This document shows, piece by piece, positions 8,207-13,983 of a DNA stretch of 13,983 nt. The stretch comes from an uncultured Actinomycetes bacterium. Lineage in GTDB: Bacteria; Actinomycetota; Thermoleophilia; Solirubrobacterales; 70-9. Location: assembly GCA_946479725.1 (NCBI GenBank), contig CAMLHB010000045.1, forward strand, positions 1-13,983, written 5' to 3'. The notes under the pieces are model-generated. The model ran no database searches. It saw only the letters and a program-made list of their open reading frames with translations, and had not been told where the DNA came from. The position numbers were made by a program, and so were the translations under genes. The first letter of the stretch is position 1. Every line of letters starts with the position of its first letter.

Positions 8207-9598
8207 ATGTCTCGTTTCCGCAAAGAGCCCGACCCGCGCTTCTGGCGCCTCAACCGCTCCCTGGCCTTCGACGCCTGGCTGGCGCCCTACGACATCGACC
8301 AATCGAAGGCCCACGCCCGCGGCCTCTGCGAGATCGGCGTCCTCACCGCTGACGACCTGGCGCAGATCGAGGAGGGTCTCGACCGCGTCCGCGCCCGCAT
8401 GGCTGAGCACGGCTTCGAGTTCGAGCCCGCCGACGAGGACATTCACATGGCGATCGAGCGCCTGCTCGGCGAGGAGATTGGGCCGCTCGCCGGCAAGCTC
8501 CACACCGGCCGCTCCCGCAACGACCAGGTCGCCACCGACGTGGCGATGGTCGTCCAGGCGCACTCCCTGCGGGCGATCGAGCTCTGCGGCGCGGCGATGG
8601 AGCGCCTGCTCGGACTCGCCGAGAGCCATAAGGGCTGGACGATGCCCGGCTACACCCACCTGCAGCGGGCCCAGCCGGTCTATCTCGGCCACCACCTGCT
8701 CGCTTACTTCTGGATGCTCGCCCGCGACGTCCTCCGCTTCCAGTTCGCCCTGGACAGCGCCTCGGTGATGCCGCTCGGCTCCGGCGCCCTGGCCGGGGTC
8801 AACTGGGAGATCGACCGCGAGTCCGTGGCCGCCGACCTCGGCTTCGCCCACGTCAGCCACAACTCGATCGACGGCTCTTCCAACCGCGACTTCGTCCTCG
8901 ACTACCTCAGTGCGGCCTCGACCTGCGCCATGCACCTCTCGCGCCTGGGCTCGGAAATCGTCATCTGGAGCTCCTCGGAGTTCGGCTTCTGCGAGCTCGA
9001 CGAGTCCTTCTCCTCCGGCTCCTCGATCATGCCGCAGAAGAAGAACCCCGACTCGGCCGAGCTGCTGCGGGCGAAGAGCCCGCGCGTCGCCGCCTCCTAC
9101 CAGACGCTCCTCGGTGTCATGCACGCGCTGCCGCTCACCTACGGCAAGGACATGCAGGAGGACAAGGAGCCGCTCTTCGACGCGATCGACACGGTCGAGG
9201 CGCTCCTCGACGCCACGGCGGGGATTCTCGACGGGATCGAGTTCGACCGCGAGCGGATGCTCGAGGCCTCCGGCGACGAGATGCTGGCGGCGACCGAGAT
9301 CGCCGACCTGCTGGTCCGCCGCGGCGTCCCCTTCCGCGAGGCGCACGGCGTCGTCGGCGGTCTCGTCCGTGACGCTGTCGAGCGCGGCAAGAGCCTCTCG
9401 GAGCTGACGCCGGAGGAGCTGCGCGAGCGCTCCGAGCACCTCGACGACTCCTACTACGAGGTCCTGCAGCAGAGCAGCTGGCTGGAGTCGAAGCGGATCG
9501 CCGGCGGCACCGGCTCGGTGCCGCTGGCGCGGCAGATCGAGGAGGCGCGGCAGACGCTTAAAGCGGTTCGCGAGCGGGCCGAAGAAGAGCGCGGGTGA
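8207..9598 (+). CDS. argH: argininosuccinate lyase
   Basis: Cleaves argininosuccinate to arginine and fumarate, the last step of arginine synthesis; active as a homotetramer of the fumarase/aspartase superfamily. It is 463 residues, standard length. Conserved regions are LHTGRSRNDQVATD near residues 98-111, the central TMPGYTHLQRAQPV containing the catalytic-base region, and the superfamily signature SSIMPQKKNPD, whose flexible loop carries the catalytic Ser. The ATG at 8207 matches the conserved N-terminus; earlier in-frame starts run through the aminotransferase gene. There is no Shine-Dalgarno, and a CATAAT hexamer lies 10 nt upstream. No other arg gene is in the window, so argH is separated here from the usual argCJBDFRGH cluster. 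The stop TGA overlaps a GTG in the mpg frame. Confidence 0.97.
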   Translation: MSRFRKEPDPRFWRLNRSLAFDAWLAPYDIDQSKAHARGLCEIGVLTADDLAQIEEGLDRVRARMAEHGFEFEPADEDIHMAIERLLGEEIGPLAGKLHTGRSRNDQVATDVAMVVQAHSLRAIELCGAAMERLLGLAESHKGWTMPGYTHLQRAQPVYLGHHLLAYFWMLARDVLRFQFALDSASVMPLGSGALAGVNWEIDRESVAADLGFAHVSHNSIDGSSNRDFVLDYLSAASTCAMHLSRLGSEIVIWSSSEFGFCELDESFSSGSSIMPQKKNPDSAELLRAKSPRVAASYQTLLGVMHALPLTYGKDMQEDKEPLFDAIDTVEALLDATAGILDGIEFDRERMLEASGDEMLAATEIADLLVRRGVPFREAHGVVGGLVRDAVERGKSLSELTPEELRERSEHLDDSYYEVLQQSSWLESKRIAGGTGSVPLARQIEEARQTLKAVRERAEEERG

Positions 9599-10212
9599 GA
9601 CAGCGGCCCTCAGGGTCCGGCAGCCGAGCCCAACCGCTCGGAGAGCGGTTGGGGGCTGACTTCTTCGACCGGTCCGTCCACGAGGTCGCCCGCGACCTCG
9701 TCGGCTGCACCCTGCTCTACGAAGGCCGCGGCGGCATCGTCGTCGAGACCGAGAGCTACGAGGCCGACGATCCCGCCTGCCACGCCTTCGTCGGCCTGAC
9801 CGAGCGCACCCGGGTCCTCTTCGGCCCGCCCGGCCACGCCTACGTCTACCTCTCCTACGGGATCCACAGCCTCCTCAACGCGGTCGCCGAACCCGAGGGC
9901 GAGGCGGCGGCGGTGTTGATCCGGGCGCTGGAGCCGACTCACGGCGTGGAGGAGATGCGGGCACGCCGGGGCGGCAAGAGCGACCTCGACCTCTGCTCGG
10001 GGCCCGGCAAGCTGACCGAGGCGCTGGGGATCGACCTCGGCGACAACGAGCGCGACCTCGGCCGCGAGCCCTTCCTGTTGACGGCGCCGGAGGGGAAGCG
10101 CCCGGAGATCGTCAGCGGCCCGCGGATCGGGATCACCAAAGCCGTCGAGCGCCCCTGGCGCTTCTGCGCCGCCGGCAGCCCCTACGTATCGCGCCCGCGC
10201 CCCGCGGAGTAG
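9595..10212 (+). CDS. mpg: 3-methyladenine DNA glycosylase (AAG/MPG family)
   Basis: Base-excision repair glycosylase that removes alkylated purines such as 3-methyladenine and hypoxanthine. Family landmarks, counted from the GTG at 9595, are DFFDRSVHEVARDLVGC (22-38), VETESY with the probable catalytic Glu51, the base-flipping region YVYLSYGIHSLLN (83-95), AVLIRALEP (106-114), SGPGKLTEALGID (135-147) and GPRIGI. Two starts are possible. The GTG at 9595 overlaps the argH stop and gives 205 residues. The TTG at 9649 has GGAG at 9640-9643 and gives 187 residues that begin right at the conserved core. The intervening 18 codons contain AGA, TCA, CGA and CAA, unusual for this genome, and form an 11-bp hairpin, which favours 9649. 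The end abuts the stop codon of the convergent PBP gene. Confidence 0.93.
   Translation: MRQRPSGSGSRAQPLGERLGADFFDRSVHEVARDLVGCTLLYEGRGGIVVETESYEADDPACHAFVGLTERTRVLFGPPGHAYVYLSYGIHSLLNAVAEPEGEAAAVLIRALEPTHGVEEMRARRGGKSDLDLCSGPGKLTEALGIDLGDNERDLGREPFLLTAPEGKRPEIVSGPRIGITKAVERPWRFCAAGSPYVSRPRPAE
9629..9653 (+). terminator. perfect 11-bp hairpin at the argH-mpg junction
   Basis: CCCAACCGCTC (9629-9639), loop GGA, GAGCGGTTGGG (9643-9653) form a perfect 11-bp stem 31 nt after the argH stop. There is no U-tract. It overlaps both the GGAG and the alternative TTG start of mpg, so it could be a U-less argH terminator, a translational control of mpg, or part of the coding sequence if the GTG at 9595 is used. 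The pairing is certain; the role is inferred. Confidence 0.5.
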
Positions 10213-12420
10213 CTATCCCGCGCTGATGCCGCCGCCACCGCCGCCGGATTCCGGCGCGGCTTCGGGAGTCGCTTCCGGGGCGGCTTCGGGGGTGACTTCG
10301 GTTTCCGGCGCCGGTTCGACCACTTCCGGTTCGGGTTCCGGCGTGCCTTCGGCTTCGCCTTCCGGCGCCACGTAGCTTTCGCTCACCGGCGGGACGTAGC
10401 CTCCGGTTTCGCCCCGTTCGTAGTCTTCGCCGGCTTCCTTGGCGGCCTTGCGCGCTTTTCGTTCGGCGGCGTGTTCGGCCTGGATTTCCTGCCAGGCGGA
10501 GATCACCCGGGCCCAGATCAGGGCCGGGAAGGTGCCGCCCATCACCGGGCCGCCGTTGTAGAGCGTGGTCATCGGCGTCGTCGTGTCCGGGTAGCCGACC
10601 CAGACGCAGGCGGTCACTTCGTCGCCGATCCCGCCACAGAACCAGGCATCGCCGTTTTCCTCGGTCGTGCCGGTCTTGCCCCACTGGCCTTCGGCGCCGA
10701 TCTGGGCGTTGGTGCCGGTGCCGCTGGAGACGACCGTTTCGAGGATGCTCTTCTCGGTTTCCACGTTTCCCTGGTCGAAGATCTGTTCGTGGGTGGAGTC
10801 GTTGTCGCCGCCCTTGATCGTCTCGCCATCGTCGTTCGTCACCTGGGTGTAGGCGACGGGGCTGTCGCCGGGGCGCGGCGCGAGCGTGCCGCTGATGCGG
10901 TCGCCGTTGTTGCCGATCGTGCTGTAGGCGTAGGTCCAGCCGAGTGGGGTCACGCCCTCGGTGAGGCCGCCGAGGACCATCGCCGGGTTGGTCGAGATCG
11001 GGTCCTCGTAGCCGGCCTTGTGGATGGTGCCGGCAATCGCTCCGGTCTTGTCGCGGACCGTCTTTCCTTCCAACCCTTCCAGCGCCAGCGCGGCGTAGAT
11101 CGAGTTGTCGGAATAGGTGGTCGCGCAGATGATCGAGCAGGAGCCGAGATAGGAGCCCTCGTCGTTGGTCACCCGGAACGTTTCCTGGCCCTTTTTCCCG
11201 AAGTGGAAGAAGCGTTCTTCGGAGGGGTAGACGGTTTCCGGCGATATCCCCTGTTCGAGCGCCGTCAGCAAGGTGAAGGGCTTGATCGAGGAGCCCGGCT
11301 GACGGTGCCCCTGGGTCGCCAGGTTGAACGGCTTGGTGGCGAAGTCCGGGCCGCCCACCATCGCCTTGATGCCGGCGTTGCGGTTGTCGATCACGACCAC
11401 CGAGGCGGTAGCCGGCGAGTAGCCGAGGTAGGAGCTGACCGCTTCTTCGGCCGCTTCCTGCAGCCGCAGGTCGAGCGTCGACTTCACCGTCAGGCCGCCG
11501 AAGAACGCCTTTGAGGGGCCGTAGCGTTCGACCAGCTGCTGGCGCAGGTAGGCGGTGAAGTAGGGGGCCCGCGAGTCAAGGGTGGGCGGTTCGATGTCCT
11601 GCTTGGAGGGCAGCGCCTGCTCCTGGTCTTCGCGCAGCTGGTCTTCGGAGATGTAACCCTGTTCGGCCATTTTTTCCAGCACGACGTTGCGCCGGAAGAG
11701 GGCGTTTTCCGGGTAGATTTTCGGGTCGTAGGCCGAGGGCGACTGGATGATCCCGGCCAGCATCGCCGCCTCCCAGGGCTCGAGCACCGAGGCACAGGGC
11801 TCGGCTTCGGTGCCGCAACCGGGGTGGGCGCTGCCGAAGTAGGTCCGGGCCGCCGCCTCGATCCCGTAGGCGCCCTCGCCGAAGTAGATCGTGTTCAGGT
11901 ACTCGGTGAGGATCTTGTCCTTGCTCCAGTGGTGCTCGAGCCGGTAGGCGAGCGCCGCCTCCTTGAACTTGACGAAGAGGGTGCGGTCGCCCTGCGCTTC
12001 CAGCGCGTTCTTGACGAACTGCTGGGTGATCGTCGAGGCGCCCTGGGCGGCGCTGGCGCTGAGGATGTCTTTGACGAGGGCGCGGCCGATGCCCTTGAAG
12101 TCGACGCCGTTGTGCTCGTAGAAGCGGGCGTCCTCGATCGAGACCACCGCGTTCTTGATGTTCGGGGAGATCTGGCTGGAACTGAGGAGGATCTTGTTCT
12201 GGTCGCTGCTCAGCGTCCCGATTTCTTCGCCGGTGTCGTCGATGACGACGCTGTTCTTCGAGGCCTTGTACTGGGCGAAGTCGTAGATCGCCGGCAGGTC
12301 CTGGGAGACCGCGGCCATCATCCCGAAGACCATCGAGACCACGGCCAGCACCCCGAGCCCGAGCAGCACGAAGAGCACGCGCAGCTTCTTCAGGCGCGGT
12401 TTGCGTTCCGAGGAGGCCAT
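10213..12420 (-). CDS. class A penicillin-binding protein (glycosyltransferase/transpeptidase)
   Basis: Bifunctional peptidoglycan synthase anchored in the membrane: it polymerises lipid II and cross-links stem peptides. It is 735 residues. The order is a basic cytoplasmic N-terminus, a transmembrane helix at ~13-35, and a GT51 domain with EDARFYEHNGVD (catalytic E96), GASTITQQ and the second Glu E154 in KFKEAALAYRLE. The transpeptidase domain follows, with SSIK (S377 nucleophile, K380), SDN (437-439) and KTGT (582-585). A Lys/Ala-rich segment (~650-665) is followed by a Pro/Glu/Ala-rich tail of ~55 residues ending in poly-Gly, probably extended into the wall. No PASTA domain is present. The ATG at 12418-12420 is directly preceded by an in-frame TAG, so no earlier start exists. 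No Shine-Dalgarno is visible. It is divergent from tyrS across 65 nt and abuts mpg. It uses GAA more often than the plus-strand genes. Confidence 0.96.
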   Translation of the reverse strand: MASSERKPRLKKLRVLFVLLGLGVLAVVSMVFGMMAAVSQDLPAIYDFAQYKASKNSVVIDDTGEEIGTLSSDQNKILLSSSQISPNIKNAVVSIEDARFYEHNGVDFKGIGRALVKDILSASAAQGASTITQQFVKNALEAQGDRTLFVKFKEAALAYRLEHHWSKDKILTEYLNTIYFGEGAYGIEAAARTYFGSAHPGCGTEAEPCASVLEPWEAAMLAGIIQSPSAYDPKIYPENALFRRNVVLEKMAEQGYISEDQLREDQEQALPSKQDIEPPTLDSRAPYFTAYLRQQLVERYGPSKAFFGGLTVKSTLDLRLQEAAEEAVSSYLGYSPATASVVVIDNRNAGIKAMVGGPDFATKPFNLATQGHRQPGSSIKPFTLLTALEQGISPETVYPSEERFFHFGKKGQETFRVTNDEGSYLGSCSIICATTYSDNSIYAALALEGLEGKTVRDKTGAIAGTIHKAGYEDPISTNPAMVLGGLTEGVTPLGWTYAYSTIGNNGDRISGTLAPRPGDSPVAYTQVTNDDGETIKGGDNDSTHEQIFDQGNVETEKSILETVVSSGTGTNAQIGAEGQWGKTGTTEENGDAWFCGGIGDEVTACVWVGYPDTTTPMTTLYNGGPVMGGTFPALIWARVISAWQEIQAEHAAERKARKAAKEAGEDYERGETGGYVPPVSESYVAPEGEAEGTPEPEPEVVEPAPETEVTPEAAPEATPEAAPESGGGGGGISAG

Positions 12421-12468
12421 CTAAAGGAAACCGCTGCACCCGGGGAGCGCCCGTTGCGCGGAGGCGGC

Positions 12469-12478
12469 AGTCTAGCAT
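12469..12478. promoter_or_regulatory. overlapping divergent -10 candidates between the PBP gene and tyrS
   Basis: In the 65-nt divergent gap, TAGCAT (12473-12478, + strand) ends 7 nt before the tyrS ATG. TAGACT (12474-12469, minus strand) faces the PBP gene; the two share a CTAG core. tyrS has no Shine-Dalgarno, so TAGCAT could set a leaderless start. No good -35 was found at 16-18 nt for either, so both calls are tentative. Confidence 0.3.
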
Positions 12479-12485
12479 TGCCCGG

Positions 12486-13646
12486 ATGCCGGATCTGACG
12501 CGGAACGCGGTCGAGGTGCTGCCCGAGGGGCGGCTCGCGGAGCAGTTGCAGGGGGATCGTCCGCTGCGGGTGAAGCTGGGGATCGACCCGACCACGGCCG
12601 ATATCCACCTCGGCCACACGGTCGTGCTGGAGAAGCTGGCCGAGTTCCAGCGCGCCGGCCACCAGGTCGTCCTCATCATCGGCGACTTCACCGCGCGGGT
12701 CGGGGACCCGAGCGGGCGCTCGGCGGCGCGGCCGCTGCCGAGCGCGGCGGAGGTCGAGGCGAATGCCGCCACCTACCAGGAGCAGGCCTTCAAGATCCTC
12801 GACCGCGAGCGGACCGAGGTGCGGCGTAACAGCGAGTGGCTGCGGATGGAGCCGGAGGCGCTGCTGGGCCTGCTGGCGCAGACCACGGTGGCCCGCCTGC
12901 TCGAGCGCGACGACTTTCAGAAGCGGATGGCGGCGGGACAGCCGATCGCCGCGCTGGAGCTGCTCTACCCGCTGCTGCAGGGCTACGACTCGGTCGCGAT
13001 CGAGGCCGACGTCGAGCTCGGCGGCACCGACCAGAAGTTCAACCTCCTCTTCGGGCGCGACGTCCAGGGCGCCTACGGCCAGAAGCCGCAGTCGATCATG
13101 ACCCTGCCGATCCTGGTCGGCACCGACGGGGTCCAGAAGATGAGCAAGTCGCTGGGCAACTACGTCGGCGTCACCGACCCCCCGGAGGAGATGTTCGGGC
13201 GGCTGATGAGCATCCCCGACGAGGCGATGGCCGAGTACTACCGGCTGCTGCTCGGCTCCGAGCAGCCGGAGGGGCCGCCGAACGAGGCAAAGCGGCAGCT
13301 GGGGCGGCGGATCGTCGACCGCTTCCACGGCGAGGGGGCGGGGGCGGAGGCGGAGGAGCACTTCAATCGCATCCACGTCCAGCACGCCGTGCCCGACGAG
13401 ATCCCCGAGGTCGGTCTCGACGAGTACCGCGCCGACGGCAACGGGCTCGTCCACCTGCCGCGCCTGATCGCCGGCGCCTTCGCCCTCAGCAGCAGCGAAG
13501 GGCGGCGGCTGCTGCAGCAGGGGGCGGTCAGGCTCGACGGCGAGCCGTTGGCCGCAGAGCCCCTGGATCGGGAGATCGCTAGTCTTGACGGGCATGTGCT
13601 GCAGGTGGGGAAGCGACGCTTCTGCCGCCTGAGGGCCACCCCCTAG
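12486..13646 (+). CDS. tyrS: tyrosyl-tRNA synthetase
   Basis: Class Ic aminoacyl-tRNA synthetase that charges tRNA-Tyr in the cytoplasm. It is 386 residues. The ATP-binding signature GIDPTTADIHLGH carries the HIGH motif as HLGH (41-44). IIGDFTARVGDPSGRS (64-79) is typical of the TyrZ-like branch, with tyrosine-pocket residues around VELGGTDQKFNLL (176-188) and the KMSKS loop at 218-222. The C-terminal S4 RNA-binding domain covers ~323-383 (LSSSEGRRLLQQGAVRLDG). The ATG at 12486 agrees with the family start. The 65-nt upstream gap is too short for a T-box leader, which regulates many tyrS genes in Firmicutes. The stop codon overlaps the -35 of the putative rRNA promoter, so tyrS lies immediately upstream of an rrn operon. 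Confidence 0.97.
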   Translation: MPDLTRNAVEVLPEGRLAEQLQGDRPLRVKLGIDPTTADIHLGHTVVLEKLAEFQRAGHQVVLIIGDFTARVGDPSGRSAARPLPSAAEVEANAATYQEQAFKILDRERTEVRRNSEWLRMEPEALLGLLAQTTVARLLERDDFQKRMAAGQPIAALELLYPLLQGYDSVAIEADVELGGTDQKFNLLFGRDVQGAYGQKPQSIMTLPILVGTDGVQKMSKSLGNYVGVTDPPEEMFGRLMSIPDEAMAEYYRLLLGSEQPEGPPNEAKRQLGRRIVDRFHGEGAGAEAEEHFNRIHVQHAVPDEIPEVGLDEYRADGNGLVHLPRLIAGAFALSSSEGRRLLQQGAVRLDGEPLAAEPLDREIASLDGHVLQVGKRRFCRLRATP

Positions 13647-13672
13647 GCAAGCAGCCTCGGCAGTGCTATATT
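13644..13672 (+). promoter_or_regulatory. putative rRNA operon promoter overlapping the tyrS stop
   Basis: TAGGCA (13644-13649, 4 of 6 to TTGACA, its first three bases being the tyrS stop) lies 17 nt from TATATT (13667-13672, 5 of 6 to TATAAT). Transcription would start near 13679, about 250 nt before mature 16S. A 7-T run follows the -10. An imperfect hairpin GCAGC-CTCG-GC-AG-TGC (13651-13665) before the T-run offers a competing reading as a tyrS intrinsic terminator; both could be true. Confidence 0.5.
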
Positions 13673-13678
13673 TTTTTG

Positions 13679-13928
13679 CCCTCTTGGGGCTGCCTCTGGC
13701 GGCCCCAAGCGCTGAGAGCGGCGAGACCCGTCGCGGAGGCGCAGTGGTCTTTGAAAACTGAGCAGCGTGCACCCCGCGGAACCGAGCAATCGGTCTGCGG
13801 GATGTTTAAGCCCGACCCATTCGGTGCGCCAGCGTGCCGGATGGTCTTGATTTACCTCGTCATGTCGGTCGTCGTACTTGTGTACTCGACGGCCACTGAG
13901 ATATGACAGGCTCTCTGTAGAAGTACAT
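13679..13928 (+). ncRNA. structured 16S rRNA leader (external transcribed spacer)
   Basis: This is untranslated sequence between the putative rrn promoter and 16S. Four strong hairpins can be read. 13684-13708: TTGGGGC-T-GCC, loop TCT, GGC-G-GCCCCAA. 13773-13801: CCCGCGG, a bulged A, ACCGA, a GCAA GNRA tetraloop, TCGGT, CTGCGGG. 13814-13846: GACC(C)ATTCGG paired with CCGGATGGTC. 13859-13907: GTCAT...ATGAC closing an inner GGTCGTCG/CGACGGCC stem. A boxA-like element lies between the first two. This region normally supplies antitermination signals and, by pairing with the 16S 3' trailer, the RNase III processing stem. The trailer is outside the window. Small reading frames here show no coding signal. 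Confidence 0.65.
13745..13759 (+). promoter_or_regulatory. boxA-like rRNA antitermination element
   Basis: TGGTCTTTGAAAACT closely resembles the rRNA boxA region of other bacteria (TGCTCTTTGAAAACT-type in Gram-positives; E. coli TGCTCTTTAACA), bound by NusB-S10 to build the antitermination complex. It lies about 65 nt after the predicted start site and about 170 nt before 16S, a usual position. Only one base departs from the quoted Gram-positive form. Confidence 0.7.
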
Positions 13929-13983
13929 TTCACGGAGAGTTTGATCCTGGCTCAGGACGAACGCTGGCGGCGTGCTTAACACA
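13929..13983 (+). rRNA. rrs: 16S ribosomal RNA, 5' end only
   Basis: The universal 5' block AGAGTTTGATCCTGGCTCAG begins at 13936, corresponding to E. coli position 8, which places the mature 5' end near 13929. The next bases, GACGAACGCTGGCGGCGTGC followed by TTAACACA, match the bacterial 16S start and are of a type common in Actinomycetota/Thermoleophilia. The gene runs off the window after about 55 nt. The exact processed end cannot be fixed from sequence. Confidence 0.97.

Noticed and set aside
8048..9439. 463-codon minus-strand open frame opposite argH
   Set aside because: Mirror of argH codon bias; argH has full conserved motifs and standard length.
12421..12485. T-box riboswitch upstream of tyrS
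   Set aside because: The gap is only 65 nt and lacks the T-box sequence and a terminator hairpin.
12390..13772. 460-codon minus-strand open frame opposite tyrS, running into the rRNA leader
   Set aside because: Antisense to tyrS and overlapping rRNA control sequence; no motif.
13676..13906. Small open frames on both strands in the rRNA leader
   Set aside because: No ribosome site or codon bias, and they overlap strong RNA hairpins and a boxA-like element.
13878..13907. Second rRNA promoter (TTGTGT ... TATGAC, 18-nt spacer)
   Set aside because: Poor -35 match, inside a predicted hairpin, and transcription would start only about 15 nt before mature 16S.

Overview
The window is chromosomal DNA of very high GC content, with third codon positions almost always G or C. 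It comes from a bacterium most likely belonging to the Actinomycetota, class Thermoleophilia (Solirubrobacterales-like). That placement is inferred from the base composition, the 16S 5' end, the decapeptide-repeat protein with a SYANV-type N-terminus, and the gene mix. No mobile element, integrase, tRNA, CRISPR array or phage gene was seen. This is core metabolism next to an rRNA operon.

Layout. (1) Positions 1-3537, + strand: the branched-chain block leuC (5' end cut off by the window) - leuD - a Tam-like SAM methyltransferase - leuB, with gaps of 3-16 nt. (2) 3538-4376: a strong 12-bp inverted repeat between convergent genes, then a minus-strand gene for a membrane-anchored or secreted protein. 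That gene has ten decapeptide repeats and is broken by a 1-nt frameshift. (3) 4465-10212, + strand: ilvE - cimA - DegT-family aminotransferase - argH - mpg (3-methyladenine DNA glycosylase), with GTGA stop/start overlaps at two junctions. (4) 10213-12420, minus strand: a class A penicillin-binding protein whose stop codon abuts the mpg stop codon with no gap. (5) 12486-13646, + strand: tyrS, divergent from the PBP gene. (6) 13644-13983: an rRNA promoter overlapping the tyrS stop, a structured leader with a boxA-like element, and the first ~55 nt of 16S rRNA.

How it fits together. CimA makes citramalate from pyruvate and acetyl-CoA. LeuCD and LeuB can take it to 2-oxobutyrate, besides their leucine-pathway role, and IlvE does the final transamination of isoleucine, valine and leucine. 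The window therefore suggests a threonine-independent isoleucine route sharing LeuCDB. The methyltransferase inside leuCDB resembles trans-aconitate methyltransferase and may act on a leucine/citramalate pathway intermediate or its off-pathway trans isomer. This is the most interesting functional hypothesis here.

Expression. Several genes (leuB, ilvE, argH, tyrS) lack a clear Shine-Dalgarno sequence but have a TAnnnT or CATAAT-like -10 hexamer 7-10 nt before the ATG. This suggests leaderless or near-leaderless transcripts. Other genes (leuD, the repeat protein) have normal SD sites.
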